Assembly (NCBI RefSeq): GCF_901686465.1
Contig: NZ_LR594487.1
Span: forward strand, 3,051,773-3,115,772
DNA length: 64,000 nucleotides
Source of the DNA: Halorubrum sp. DM2
GTDB taxonomy: Archaea; Halobacteriota; Halobacteria; Halobacteriales; Haloferacaceae
Reading direction: 5' to 3'
The notes under the pieces are model-generated. The model made no database searches, was not told the DNA's origin, and saw nothing but the letters and a program-made list of their open reading frames with translations. The position numbers and the translations under genes are program-made. Each line of letters starts with the position of its first letter. Position 1 is the first letter of the stretch. Positions 1 through 7,800 of the stretch are shown piece after piece.

Positions 1-182
1 CGAGTCTCGACGGGCGCAAGGAGATCCCGGTCGATCGACTCGCCGATCCGGACGCGGCGACCGAAGTATACGACTTGGTTCGCGCCCTCGAATTCCCGCC
101 GTTCGAGCCGGCCTACACGACGATCGGGGACGAACGGGTACACCTGACGACGGGGGAGTACGAACGGTTTCGAACGGAGTGA
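1..182 (+). CDS. C-terminal end of a formyltransferase-like protein (partial)
   Basis: Only the last 59 codons are present; the gene enters from the left edge and ends at TGA 180-182 (reading frame starts at base 3). The visible tail reads as an alternating basic/acidic segment followed by 'VRALEFPPFEPAYTTIGDERV'-type sequence. That pattern resembles the C-terminal subdomain of methionyl-tRNA/sugar formyltransferase family proteins, which carry an 'IRAL.FPP..GAY....G.K' signature. The location at the edge of a glycan cluster favours a sugar N-formyltransferase over the housekeeping tRNA enzyme, but this is inference from a tail only. The catalytic N-terminal domain is outside the window. Confidence 0.5.
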   Translation, partial: SLDGRKEIPVDRLADPDAATEVYDLVRALEFPPFEPAYTTIGDERVHLTTGEYERFRTE

Positions 183-241
183 CGGGCTCGGAAAGGGCGT
201 AGTCGGCCGCTACTTTTGCGTGTCCCCACGGACGCCGTCGT

Positions 242-1045
242 ATGGACTACCGCCGGCTCTCTCGGTTCGCACGGACGGCGAGCGACGCCGGGCGGGCCGG
301 CCTGTCGGAGCTCGGAACGCGACTCCGGGTCCGGACCCGCCACGCGGCGTTGCGGGCCCGATACGGCCCCGGAGCGCCAGAGCCGTACGCCACCGTTTCG
401 GTCGATCCGGCGGCCGTCGAGTACCTCCTCACGCCGCGGTTCTACGACGAGTGGCTCGGTCGGCGCGGGACGTACGTCGTCGGCGGCGACTGGGACCGGC
501 GGTATCGGTCGCCGTCGTCGACGTATCCGAGCACGACCGCCCTCGGGTTCGAAGCGCCGACGCTCGCGCGGTTCGAGAACTACACGCTCTTCCGCTCGAT
601 CCGGGCGCACTTCACCGAGGGGACGCCGTGGAGGGAGACGGACATCTATCGGTACCGCGCCGGGCGTCCGCGGTACGGCACCGGAGCGGAGGTGTTGGAG
701 GACCTGCGGGCGACGGACGACCTGTACGAGGCCGTCGAACGCGACGGGTACCGGCGGCAGTCGGCGCTCGGCGAGGACGGCCCGGGCGACGCGCCGCCGG
801 CGTTCGACGAGGTCAGGGTCGACATCGGTCGGGACGGGGCGGTGATCTTCGACGACGGTCGCCACCGGCTCTCGGTGGCAAAACTGCTCGATCTCCCGCA
901 GATTCCGGTCAGGGTCGTCGCGCGTCACCCGCGCTGGCAGCGTCTCCGGACCGAGGTGGCGAGGGCCGCCGACCCGTCGGCGCTGAGCGACGCCGCGCGT
1001 CGGCACCTCGATCACCCGGACCTCGCCGAGTTCCGTCCGCTCTGA
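242..1045 (+). CDS. ParB-like-fold protein of a surface-glycan cluster, unknown function (paralogue of 6834-7691)
   Basis: A 267-residue soluble protein with no signal peptide or membrane segment; ATG start at 242. Its C-terminal third (about residues 200-230) has a 'DDGRHRLSVAKLL..PQIPVRVVARHPRW' type block. The G-(R/K)-HRL core followed by an IPV strand resembles the ParB/sulfiredoxin-like fold, but this was judged by eye. Other blocks shared with the paralogue at 6834-7691 are GG-(D/N)-WDRR near residue 80, RS(I/L)R.HF....TPW.ET near 119-134 and DDLYE...RDGYR.Q near 158-172. The gene lies between the formyltransferase tail and three glycosyltransferases, suggesting a role in glycan assembly. 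The exact function is not recognised. Confidence 0.6.
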   Translation: MDYRRLSRFARTASDAGRAGLSELGTRLRVRTRHAALRARYGPGAPEPYATVSVDPAAVEYLLTPRFYDEWLGRRGTYVVGGDWDRRYRSPSSTYPSTTALGFEAPTLARFENYTLFRSIRAHFTEGTPWRETDIYRYRAGRPRYGTGAEVLEDLRATDDLYEAVERDGYRRQSALGEDGPGDAPPAFDEVRVDIGRDGAVIFDDGRHRLSVAKLLDLPQIPVRVVARHPRWQRLRTEVARAADPSALSDAARRHLDHPDLAEFRPL

Positions 1046-1094
1046 CCGGCCCGACGGCTCGGCAGCGCTGATCGACTCGACGAGTGGGTCGGCG

Positions 1095-2324
1095 TCACTC
1101 CGCCGACAGCACCTGCTCGTACGCGTCTCGCAGCCGGGCGGCGTCGCGCTCCCAGTTGTGCTCCACCTCGACGGCCCGGCGGCCGTTGGCACCGAGTCGC
1201 CCCCGCTCGTCCGGGTCGGCGCGGAGCGCCCGGTACGCCGCCGCGAACGCGCTCGGATCCCCGGCGGCGACGACGCGTCCGGCCTCGGTCTCGTCGACGA
1301 CCCGCTTCAGCGGAGCGACGTCCGAGACCACGACCGGTCTCGCCATCGCCATGTACTGGTAGAGCTTGTGCGGCAGGGTCGTCTCGGTGTGGGGCGTCCG
1401 GTCGTGCGGAACGAGACAGACGTCGCACGCGGCCATGTAAGCCGGCACGTCGTCGAAGGGAACGCGACCGGCGAAGGTCACGCGGTCCTCGACGCCGAGG
1501 TCCGCGGCGAGTTCGCGGAGCCGCCTCCCGACGGGACAGTCATGGTCGCCGACGAGGAGGAGACGCACTTCGGGGGGTCCCGACTCGACGGCCGCGATCC
1601 CCCGGAGCGCCGTTTCGAGGCCGCGGTGCGGGCCGAACGACCCGACGTAGCCGACGACGAACGAGTCCCCGTCGACGGCGGGTGCCGGGGGCGTCGCGGG
1701 GTCGAACGCCTCGACGGAGACCGTGTTGCCGACGACCGTCACGTCGGTCGGGGGGACGGCGCAGTCGCGGACGTAGTGCCGCTCGGCCTCGGCCGCCACG
1801 GTGAGCAGTCGGTCGGCCCCCTTCGTCCAGTGGCGTTCGAACCGCTTGTACCGCCACACCGGGAACGCGAGGCGTTCGAGGAAGTCGGGCGGCGACCGCC
1901 ACCACGCCGGGTCGGAACGTCGCCACTGACGGACCGCTTCCGGGTAGTTCTCGTGGCAGTCGACGACGACGGGAGCGTCGAGGTGGTCACCGACGCGGAG
2001 GGCCGTCCCCGCGAGCAGCAGGTCGTGAACGTGTATCACGTCGATCCAGTCGCCGTGTGCGGCGACCGCCGCCGCCCACTCCGGTCTGTACCCCGTCAGC
2101 GCGACCGAGAGGTTGCGCCGGAGTCGATCGAGGCCGGTCCGCTCGCCGGTTCGGACGCGCACCACGTCGATGCCGTCGATCGTTTCGCGGTCCGGCCGGT
2201 CCGGCTCGGTCGGACACAAAAGGCGCACGTCGTGACCGGACTCGCCGAGGGCGTGCGCCTCTTTGGTCACCCGGATGTCCGGGGGAAACGAGTCCGGAAG
2301 GATCATCGCGACGTTGGCGGTCAC
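1095..2324 (-). CDS. Glycosyltransferase family 4 (GT-B fold)
   Basis: A 409-residue cytoplasmic enzyme expected to transfer an activated sugar onto a lipid-linked or polysaccharide acceptor. The N-terminus has the GT4 'ILPDSFPPDIRVTKEA..L...GHDV' acceptor-side strand and glycine loop. The C-terminal half has the donor-binding region, with 'GYVGSFGPHRGLETAL' near residue 225 and the 'PHTETTLPHKLYQYMAMARPVVVSD' segment near 330 containing the retaining-GT4 E/K pattern. The assigned start is GTG 2324; an ATG six codons downstream would give nearly the same protein. It is transcribed opposite to the flanking genes. Acceptor and sugar cannot be read from sequence. Confidence 0.85.
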   Translation of the reverse strand: MTANVAMILPDSFPPDIRVTKEAHALGESGHDVRLLCPTEPDRPDRETIDGIDVVRVRTGERTGLDRLRRNLSVALTGYRPEWAAAVAAHGDWIDVIHVHDLLLAGTALRVGDHLDAPVVVDCHENYPEAVRQWRRSDPAWWRSPPDFLERLAFPVWRYKRFERHWTKGADRLLTVAAEAERHYVRDCAVPPTDVTVVGNTVSVEAFDPATPPAPAVDGDSFVVGYVGSFGPHRGLETALRGIAAVESGPPEVRLLLVGDHDCPVGRRLRELAADLGVEDRVTFAGRVPFDDVPAYMAACDVCLVPHDRTPHTETTLPHKLYQYMAMARPVVVSDVAPLKRVVDETEAGRVVAAGDPSAFAAAYRALRADPDERGRLGANGRRAVEVEHNWERDAARLRDAYEQVLSAE

Positions 2325-2540
2325 GGGGTCGCCTCCGCGAGGGTATGGACTGGCGGACCGCGCCGTCGGTCACGGCTCGGTCGAGCGCGAGCGACGGACC
2401 CCGGACCGGTTCTCGTCACGACGGCCTCGATGTGGTCGGGTATCGGGGTTTAGTATACACTCGTTAATCCCGCTGTGCGGACCGAACGCCGGGGTAGTCG
2501 CTGTGTACTTATCCGCTAATGCGGGGAACGGCCTCGCAGT

Positions 2541-3659
2541 GTGCCACAAGTCAGTGCGCTGATACCCACGTACAATAGGGCCGAGCACGTCGGCGGTGCG
2601 ATCCGGACCGTCCTCCGCCAGACGTACGACGACATCGAGGCGGTCGTCGTCGACGACGGCTCGACGGACGAGACGCCGAGCGTGCTCGACCGGTACGCGG
2701 ACGACCCCCGCGTAGTGGTCCGGACCAACGAGCGCAACCGCGGTATCGCGGGGAGTTTCAACCGCGCCGCGGCGGCCGCCGACGGCGATCTCCTGTGTAT
2801 CCTCGGCGACGACGACCGGTGGCATCCGGAGAAGGTCCGCAGACAGGTCGACCGGATGAACGCGCTCGACGACGAGTACGCCGTGGTGTACACCGGCGGC
2901 GTCGCCACCTCGGTCGAGAGCGGCGACATCGTCACCGAGTTCCGTCCCGACCGGCGCGGCGACATCTACCCCGGCGTTCTCCGGACCTTCTCGCTGAACC
3001 CGCACTCGAGTCACATGATCCGGCGGTCCTGTTTCGAGGCCGTCGGCGGCTTCGACACCGAGTTCCCGCACGGCGTCGACTGGGAGATGAACATCCGGCT
3101 GGCGCGCCGGTACAAGTTCGACTACGTCGCCGAGCCGCTCGTGAATCGGCGCATCCACGACACGAACGTCTCGCAGTCGGCCGAGTCACAGGCTCGGCTG
3201 TACGGGTGGATCTACGACAAGTTCGCCGAGCAGTACCGCCGACACCCCGAGGCCAGTCGGGAGATACGCACGAGACACCACCGGCTCAGCGCCCACGCCG
3301 CGATGCGACGCGGCGACAGAGCGGGAGCGGTCGTCCACTGTGCGAAGGCGCTCCGGCTCTCGCGGTCCTGGCTCGTGCTCGCGCTGCTCGTCACGATGCT
3401 GGCCGGCGCGCGGAGCTACCGAGCGCGAGAGCGGGCGTACGAACGACTCGCCGGACTCGCGGACCGGTTCGCGGGCGACGGGGACGCGTCCGGCGGGCGC
3501 AACGAGATCGATCCGACCGACGGCGACGGGATCGGTCCCGTGGGGGACGGCGGCACCGGCCACGATACGGACGAGTTCGACCGACTCGCGCGACGCTGGT
3601 GGGAGGGAGGACGCTCCGGCGTCGGGACGGGCGGCGCGGCGTACTCGCCGGGGCGGTGA
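2541..3659 (+). CDS. Glycosyltransferase family 2
   Basis: A 372-residue inverting GT-A enzyme. The start is GTG 2541 because the family motif begins at once (PQVSALIPTYNRAEHVGGAI). The diagnostic VVVDDGSTDETP nucleotide-sugar loop follows at about residues 36-47, a metal-binding region 'ILGDDDRWHPEK' near 92, and the HGVDWEMN acceptor-side motif near 178. The C-terminal ~100 residues (from about 255) have one hydrophobic segment (SWLVLALLVTML) and then a Gly/Asp-rich tail that the family does not require. A TATA-like acttatcc lies about 30 bases upstream. It converges with the second GT2 at 3760-4659. Part of the surface-glycan cluster. Confidence 0.88.
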   Translation: MPQVSALIPTYNRAEHVGGAIRTVLRQTYDDIEAVVVDDGSTDETPSVLDRYADDPRVVVRTNERNRGIAGSFNRAAAAADGDLLCILGDDDRWHPEKVRRQVDRMNALDDEYAVVYTGGVATSVESGDIVTEFRPDRRGDIYPGVLRTFSLNPHSSHMIRRSCFEAVGGFDTEFPHGVDWEMNIRLARRYKFDYVAEPLVNRRIHDTNVSQSAESQARLYGWIYDKFAEQYRRHPEASREIRTRHHRLSAHAAMRRGDRAGAVVHCAKALRLSRSWLVLALLVTMLAGARSYRARERAYERLAGLADRFAGDGDASGGRNEIDPTDGDGIGPVGDGGTGHDTDEFDRLARRWWEGGRSGVGTGGAAYSPGR

Positions 3660-3759
3660 CCCGCGGTCTCGTTCGCGGCCCGAGCACGGACGGCCGCTCG
3701 TCGAGTTCACGCCCGGAGGCCGGTCGGTACGCGGATATCATCGTCGCGGATGCCGCGTG

Positions 3760-4659
3760 TCAGGACAGTCGACCGTACGCGGCTCCGGCGAGTCGCAGCC
3801 CGGGACGGCCGAGCGAAGACGCGACCGCCCTGCCGCCGGTCGTCGCGTCCCGACCGTACCAGGCCGCGCGGGCGTACGAGGCGGTCGCGGCGGGCGACCA
3901 GACGGCGTCTTCGAGCAGCTTCTCCGCGCGGAACCGATGGGTCTTCGCGAGCGCCTCCTCCCTGAGCGACGGGTGCTCGTCGTAGAGGGCCTCGTACTCG
4001 CGGACGATCTCGAGGCGTCCGTGGAAGACGCCCATCGACTTGCCCCGCGAGTCCGGGATCACGCCGCGCACGACGAGCGGCTCGTCGAGGAACTCGAACT
4101 CGGTCAGGCGCGCCAGCTCGAGCATGCGCCCGAAGTCGTCGGCACCGGGGCGGTTCTTCCACGGGAGCGTGGCTTCGACGACCTCGCGGTCGGCCAGCAT
4201 CGTCGTCGTCTGACACGGGTAGAGGTCGAACGAGAGGGCCGCGTCGAGGACGTCGCCGCGGACGGCCGGGTCCGGTCGCACCGTGCCGCCGTCCTCGAAC
4301 TCCATCCCGCAGTAGGCGACGCCGGCGTCGGGGGCGTTCTCCAACAGCGCCACCTGCCGTTCGAGCTTCCGCGGGTGAAGTCGGTCGTCGTCGTCGAGGT
4401 ACTGGAGGTACGTCCCCGACGTTCGCCGGGTCCCGACGGTCCGTGCGACGTTCGAGCCGCGGTTCTCGTCGAATCCCAGATACGGGACGTCGTACGCCTC
4501 GGCGACCGGTTCGGCGTGTCGCTCGCCGGAGTCGTCGACGACCAACACCTCGATCGGTTCGTACGTCTGGGCGCGGACGCTCTCGATGGCCGCTGCGAGC
4601 CTGTCGTTCCGGTAGTGGGTCGGGATGACGACCGACACGAGCGGGGCGGGACGAGACAT
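3760..4659 (-). CDS. Glycosyltransferase family 2
   Basis: A 299-residue GT-A glycosyltransferase. It opens with PLVSVVIPTHYRNDRLAAAI and has the conserved EVLVVDDSGE loop near residue 37 and a 'YLQYLDDDDRLHPRKLERQ' segment near 88-105 containing the DxD metal site. An ATG at 4659 is followed directly by the family N-terminus, so the start is secure. It is convergent with the GT2 at 2541 and divergent from the ABC exporter at 4857, with about 200 intergenic bases between. Probably adds one sugar to the glycan whose lipid carrier is flipped by the neighbouring exporter (inference). Confidence 0.88.
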   Translation of the reverse strand: MSRPAPLVSVVIPTHYRNDRLAAAIESVRAQTYEPIEVLVVDDSGERHAEPVAEAYDVPYLGFDENRGSNVARTVGTRRTSGTYLQYLDDDDRLHPRKLERQVALLENAPDAGVAYCGMEFEDGGTVRPDPAVRGDVLDAALSFDLYPCQTTTMLADREVVEATLPWKNRPGADDFGRMLELARLTEFEFLDEPLVVRGVIPDSRGKSMGVFHGRLEIVREYEALYDEHPSLREEALAKTHRFRAEKLLEDAVWSPAATASYARAAWYGRDATTGGRAVASSLGRPGLRLAGAAYGRLS

Positions 4660-4829
4660 CGTAATCGTCCATCAGAAACCCGCCCGGACACATCAGTACC
4701 CGCTCCATACCGGGCGTCTCCCCGACCGTGACCGAGCGACCCCGGGCGTGGAGGCGACGGCCGCCCGCACGACGGTGATCGCGACCCGGCTCGCCGGAGG
4801 TCCCGACGCCCGAGCCCGCGGTAGCAGCT

Positions 4830-4837
4830 CTATAATA
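4830..4837 (+). promoter_or_regulatory. TATA box of the ABC exporter
   Basis: The sequence ctataata is centred about 24-27 bases before ATG 4857, matching the archaeal TATA spacing for a leaderless transcript and supporting that start. Confidence 0.6.
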
Positions 4838-4856
4838 ATGGGTCCCGCCTTAGTGG

Positions 4857-6794
4857 ATGGGTTCAATGAACGAGTCAGCGGAGCTCGGAATCGAGCTCTC
4901 GATACGGGAACGGCTCGCCGCGGTCAAGCGGGTGGCGGGGTTCAATCCGCCGCTTGCGGCCGCGATCATCGTACTCAGCGTCCTGACGGCCGCGCTCGAA
5001 GGCGTCGGGATCGCGTTTTTAGTTCCGATCATCGAGCAGGTACAGGGGTCGGGAGCCGGCGGCGTCCCCGACGGCGGCCTCATCGGCAGCGTGTTCGCCC
5101 GCGTCTACGGGGCAGTCGGTATCCCGTTGACGCTGGCGACGGCCGTCGGCGGCGTCGCGCTCGTGATCACGGTCAGGGTCCTGCTACGCATCGTCGTCGG
5201 CTGGCTCGAAGCGATCCTCCGCACGCATTACATGCGTGAGCTGAAGACGCAAGCGTTCGAACGCGCCGTCGGCGCGCAGGTGTCGTACTTCGACGCCCAC
5301 GGCTCCGACGAGGTGCTTAACGCCATCGTCACGCAGTCGAAGTACGCGAGCCGAGTGATCCGCGACATCACCGGCGGGTTCAAACAGCTCCTCTTGGCGG
5401 TGACGTACACGGCGATCGCGCTGTATCTCGCGCCGGTTCTGACGGTCGTCGGCGTCGGCGTGCTCGGCGTTCTGGTGTTCCTCATTCGGACGGTGTTCGA
5501 CTCGGCGCTGTCGATCGGCTCCCGCGTCGCCGACGCCAACGAACAACTCCAACGGGCGATCCAGACGGGGACACAGGGGATCAGGGACGTGAAGCTGTTC
5601 ACGATGACCGAGGAGGTTTTCGGCGATTTCCAGGGCGTGATCGACGAGCACACCCGGGCGAAGATCAAGCTCCGGCGGAACCGACTCGCGTTCAACCAGC
5701 TGTACGCGCTCGCGGCCTCGCTCGCCATCTTCGCGCTCATCTACTTCGCGGTGTCGTACGCGTCGCTCACGCTCAGCGCGCTCGGGATGTACCTGTTCAC
5801 GATGTTCCGTCTCGCCCCGCAGGTGAGTAGCCTGAACAAGACGTTCTACAAGATAGAGGAGAACCTCCCGCACCTCGTTCGGACCTGGCGGTTCATCGAT
5901 ACACTCGAAGACTACGAGGAGGTCGACGAGGGTGACGAGTCGGTTCCGGTGCCCGTCACCGAGTTCTCGTTCAGGGACGTCGACTTCCGCTACCGGACGC
6001 GGGCGACCGCGATCGGTGCCGACTCGGGGCAGACGCGCAGTGACGGCGGCAGCAGTGTGGGTGCCCACCAACCCGCACCCGCCGCCGACGCGCGGAGCGA
6101 ACCCGAACCGCCCGACCGGGGCGAGCGAGTCCTCGACGGCGTCTCCTTCGAGGTCGAGCGGGGCGATTTCGTCGCGTTCGTCGGTCCCTCCGGGGCCGGG
6201 AAGTCCACGATCGCCTCGCTGAGCGCCCGCCTCTACAACCCCGACGGGGGCGCTGTCGTCGCGAACGGTCGGTCGATCGATCGGTTCGATCTGACGGAGT
6301 GGCGGTCGAACGTCGCGGTCGTCCGCCAGAAGCCGTTCATCTTCGACGAGTCGTTGCGGTACAACGTGACCGTCGGCAACCGCGACGCGACCGAAGCGGA
6401 GATGGAGCGGGTCTGCGAGCTCGCGTCGGTGACCGAGTTCCTCGACGAACTCCCCGACGGGTACGACACCGTGCTCGGTGAGGACGGGGTCAAGCTGTCG
6501 GGGGGACAGCGACAGCGCGTCGCCATCGCTCGGGCCCTGTTGAAGGACGCGGAGATACTGGTGCTCGACGAGGCGACGAGCGACTTGGACACGAACCTCG
6601 AAGCCGCGGTCCACGCGGGCATCGAACGGGGGCAGGACGACCAGATGCTCGTTGTCATCGCACACCGCCTCTCAACGGTCGTCGACGCGGACCGGATCCA
6701 CTACGTCGAGAACGGCCGCATCCGCGAGTCGGGCGCACACGGGGAGCTCGTCGCGGGGGACGGCCCGTACGCGGACATGTACGAACGACAGTGA
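4857..6794 (+). CDS. ABC exporter, fused membrane and ATPase domains (MsbA/PglK type)
   Basis: A 645-residue half-transporter. Four to six membrane helices occupy about residues 35-330. The C-terminal ATPase has Walker A GPSGAGKST near 443, Q-loop VVRQKPF near 488, signature LSGGQRQRVAIARALL near 545, Walker B ILVLDEATSDLD near 567 and switch His in VIAHRLSTV near 600. It would act as a homodimer. Given the neighbouring glycosyltransferases, it probably flips a lipid-linked oligosaccharide or exports a glycan precursor. Unusual is a Gly/Ser/Pro-rich insert of about 40 residues (near 385-425) between the A-loop aromatic strand (DFRYRTR) and the strand before Walker A. A well-placed TATA box supports ATG 4857. 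Confidence 0.9.
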   Translation: MGSMNESAELGIELSIRERLAAVKRVAGFNPPLAAAIIVLSVLTAALEGVGIAFLVPIIEQVQGSGAGGVPDGGLIGSVFARVYGAVGIPLTLATAVGGVALVITVRVLLRIVVGWLEAILRTHYMRELKTQAFERAVGAQVSYFDAHGSDEVLNAIVTQSKYASRVIRDITGGFKQLLLAVTYTAIALYLAPVLTVVGVGVLGVLVFLIRTVFDSALSIGSRVADANEQLQRAIQTGTQGIRDVKLFTMTEEVFGDFQGVIDEHTRAKIKLRRNRLAFNQLYALAASLAIFALIYFAVSYASLTLSALGMYLFTMFRLAPQVSSLNKTFYKIEENLPHLVRTWRFIDTLEDYEEVDEGDESVPVPVTEFSFRDVDFRYRTRATAIGADSGQTRSDGGSSVGAHQPAPAADARSEPEPPDRGERVLDGVSFEVERGDFVAFVGPSGAGKSTIASLSARLYNPDGGAVVANGRSIDRFDLTEWRSNVAVVRQKPFIFDESLRYNVTVGNRDATEAEMERVCELASVTEFLDELPDGYDTVLGEDGVKLSGGQRQRVAIARALLKDAEILVLDEATSDLDTNLEAAVHAGIERGQDDQMLVVIAHRLSTVVDADRIHYVENGRIRESGAHGELVAGDGPYADMYERQ

Positions 6795-6833
6795 GCGGCG
6801 TCGGCCGCGCTCTCCTCAACGCCGCGACCCGAG

Positions 6834-7691
6834 TCAGAACCGCTCCGCGCCCGAATCGGAACGGCGTCCACGGCCCGATGCCTCGGTCCCGGCCGCGTCC
6901 CGCTTCGCCAGCCACTCCGGATGTCTGACGTAGACGACGGCGGGCACGGAGTCCACGCCGAGCAGGTCGGCGAGCATCAGCCGGTGTTTCCCCTCCACGA
7001 GCAGCGGCTCGCCGTCGCGGCTCACGTCGACCGCGATCTCGTGACGCATCACGCGCGGGAACGCGTCGGGGCCGGGAGCCACCTGATTCCGCCGGGCGAG
7101 TTCCAACTGGGACCGGTACCCGTCCCGGCGGAGCGTCTCGTACAGGTCGTCGAGGCGCTCACACCGGCGACGAACGGCCGCTTCCGTGTCGCAGTCGTGC
7201 CAGACCGCACGCCCGGCGTCAATCTCCTCCGTGAGTACGGCGAACAGGGCCGTCTCGTCCCACGGCGTGTCCGCCTCGAAGTGGTTCCGAAGCGACCGGT
7301 ATAGGACCGTCTCGCGCATCTCGTCTCCGCCGTAGAGCCGGACCGACGGGTGTCGCTCGGGGTCCGCGGAGAGCGGTCGGCGGTCCCAGTTACCGCCGCG
7401 GACGCGGCCCAGCGACTCGAACCGGTTCTCCCAAGGCGGGTAAGCGCGACCGGTGAGCCGGTCAACCGATTCCGGCCGCAGTTGGATCGGTCTATACGGC
7501 CGCACCACGCGAGCGTCGTCGCCCACGCGGACGGCGTACCGCTCGCGGTACTCCGCCGCGAGCGTCCAGTAGAGTGAGGTGGGGACCGAGCCGGCGAGTC
7601 GGCCCGTCAGGAACGCCCGCGCCGCACCGTGGAGGACTCTGTGGGAGACGCCCGCGGGCGTCCGGTCGGTCGACTCGTCTTCGCTGTCCAT
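6834..7691 (-). CDS. ParB-like-fold protein of a surface-glycan cluster, unknown function (paralogue of 242-1045)
   Basis: A 285-residue soluble protein, ATG 7691. It aligns by eye over most of its length with the protein at 242-1045: shared GGNWDRR (about residue 105), YRSLRNHF..DTPW.ET (near 135), DDLYETLRRDGYRSQ (near 185) and a final 'VEGKHRLMLADLLGVDSVPAVVYVRHPEW' type block. The K/R-HRL plus P(V/A)-strand resembles the ParB/sulfiredoxin-like fold. It is convergent with the ABC exporter, 39 bases away. The two paralogues bracket the glycosyltransferases, which suggests that both belong to the same glycan pathway. Function not recognised. Confidence 0.6.
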   Translation of the reverse strand: MDSEDESTDRTPAGVSHRVLHGAARAFLTGRLAGSVPTSLYWTLAAEYRERYAVRVGDDARVVRPYRPIQLRPESVDRLTGRAYPPWENRFESLGRVRGGNWDRRPLSADPERHPSVRLYGGDEMRETVLYRSLRNHFEADTPWDETALFAVLTEEIDAGRAVWHDCDTEAAVRRRCERLDDLYETLRRDGYRSQLELARRNQVAPGPDAFPRVMRHEIAVDVSRDGEPLLVEGKHRLMLADLLGVDSVPAVVYVRHPEWLAKRDAAGTEASGRGRRSDSGAERF

Positions 7692-7800
7692 GCGTCGGCG
7701 GCGCGTGCGGGGTAGTCAGCGACGACCGATCCGTCGCCGCCCCGCGGCCACTCTGGAGGTCGCGACACATCCATAAATAGCGATGGGTCGGGTTCCGCTC

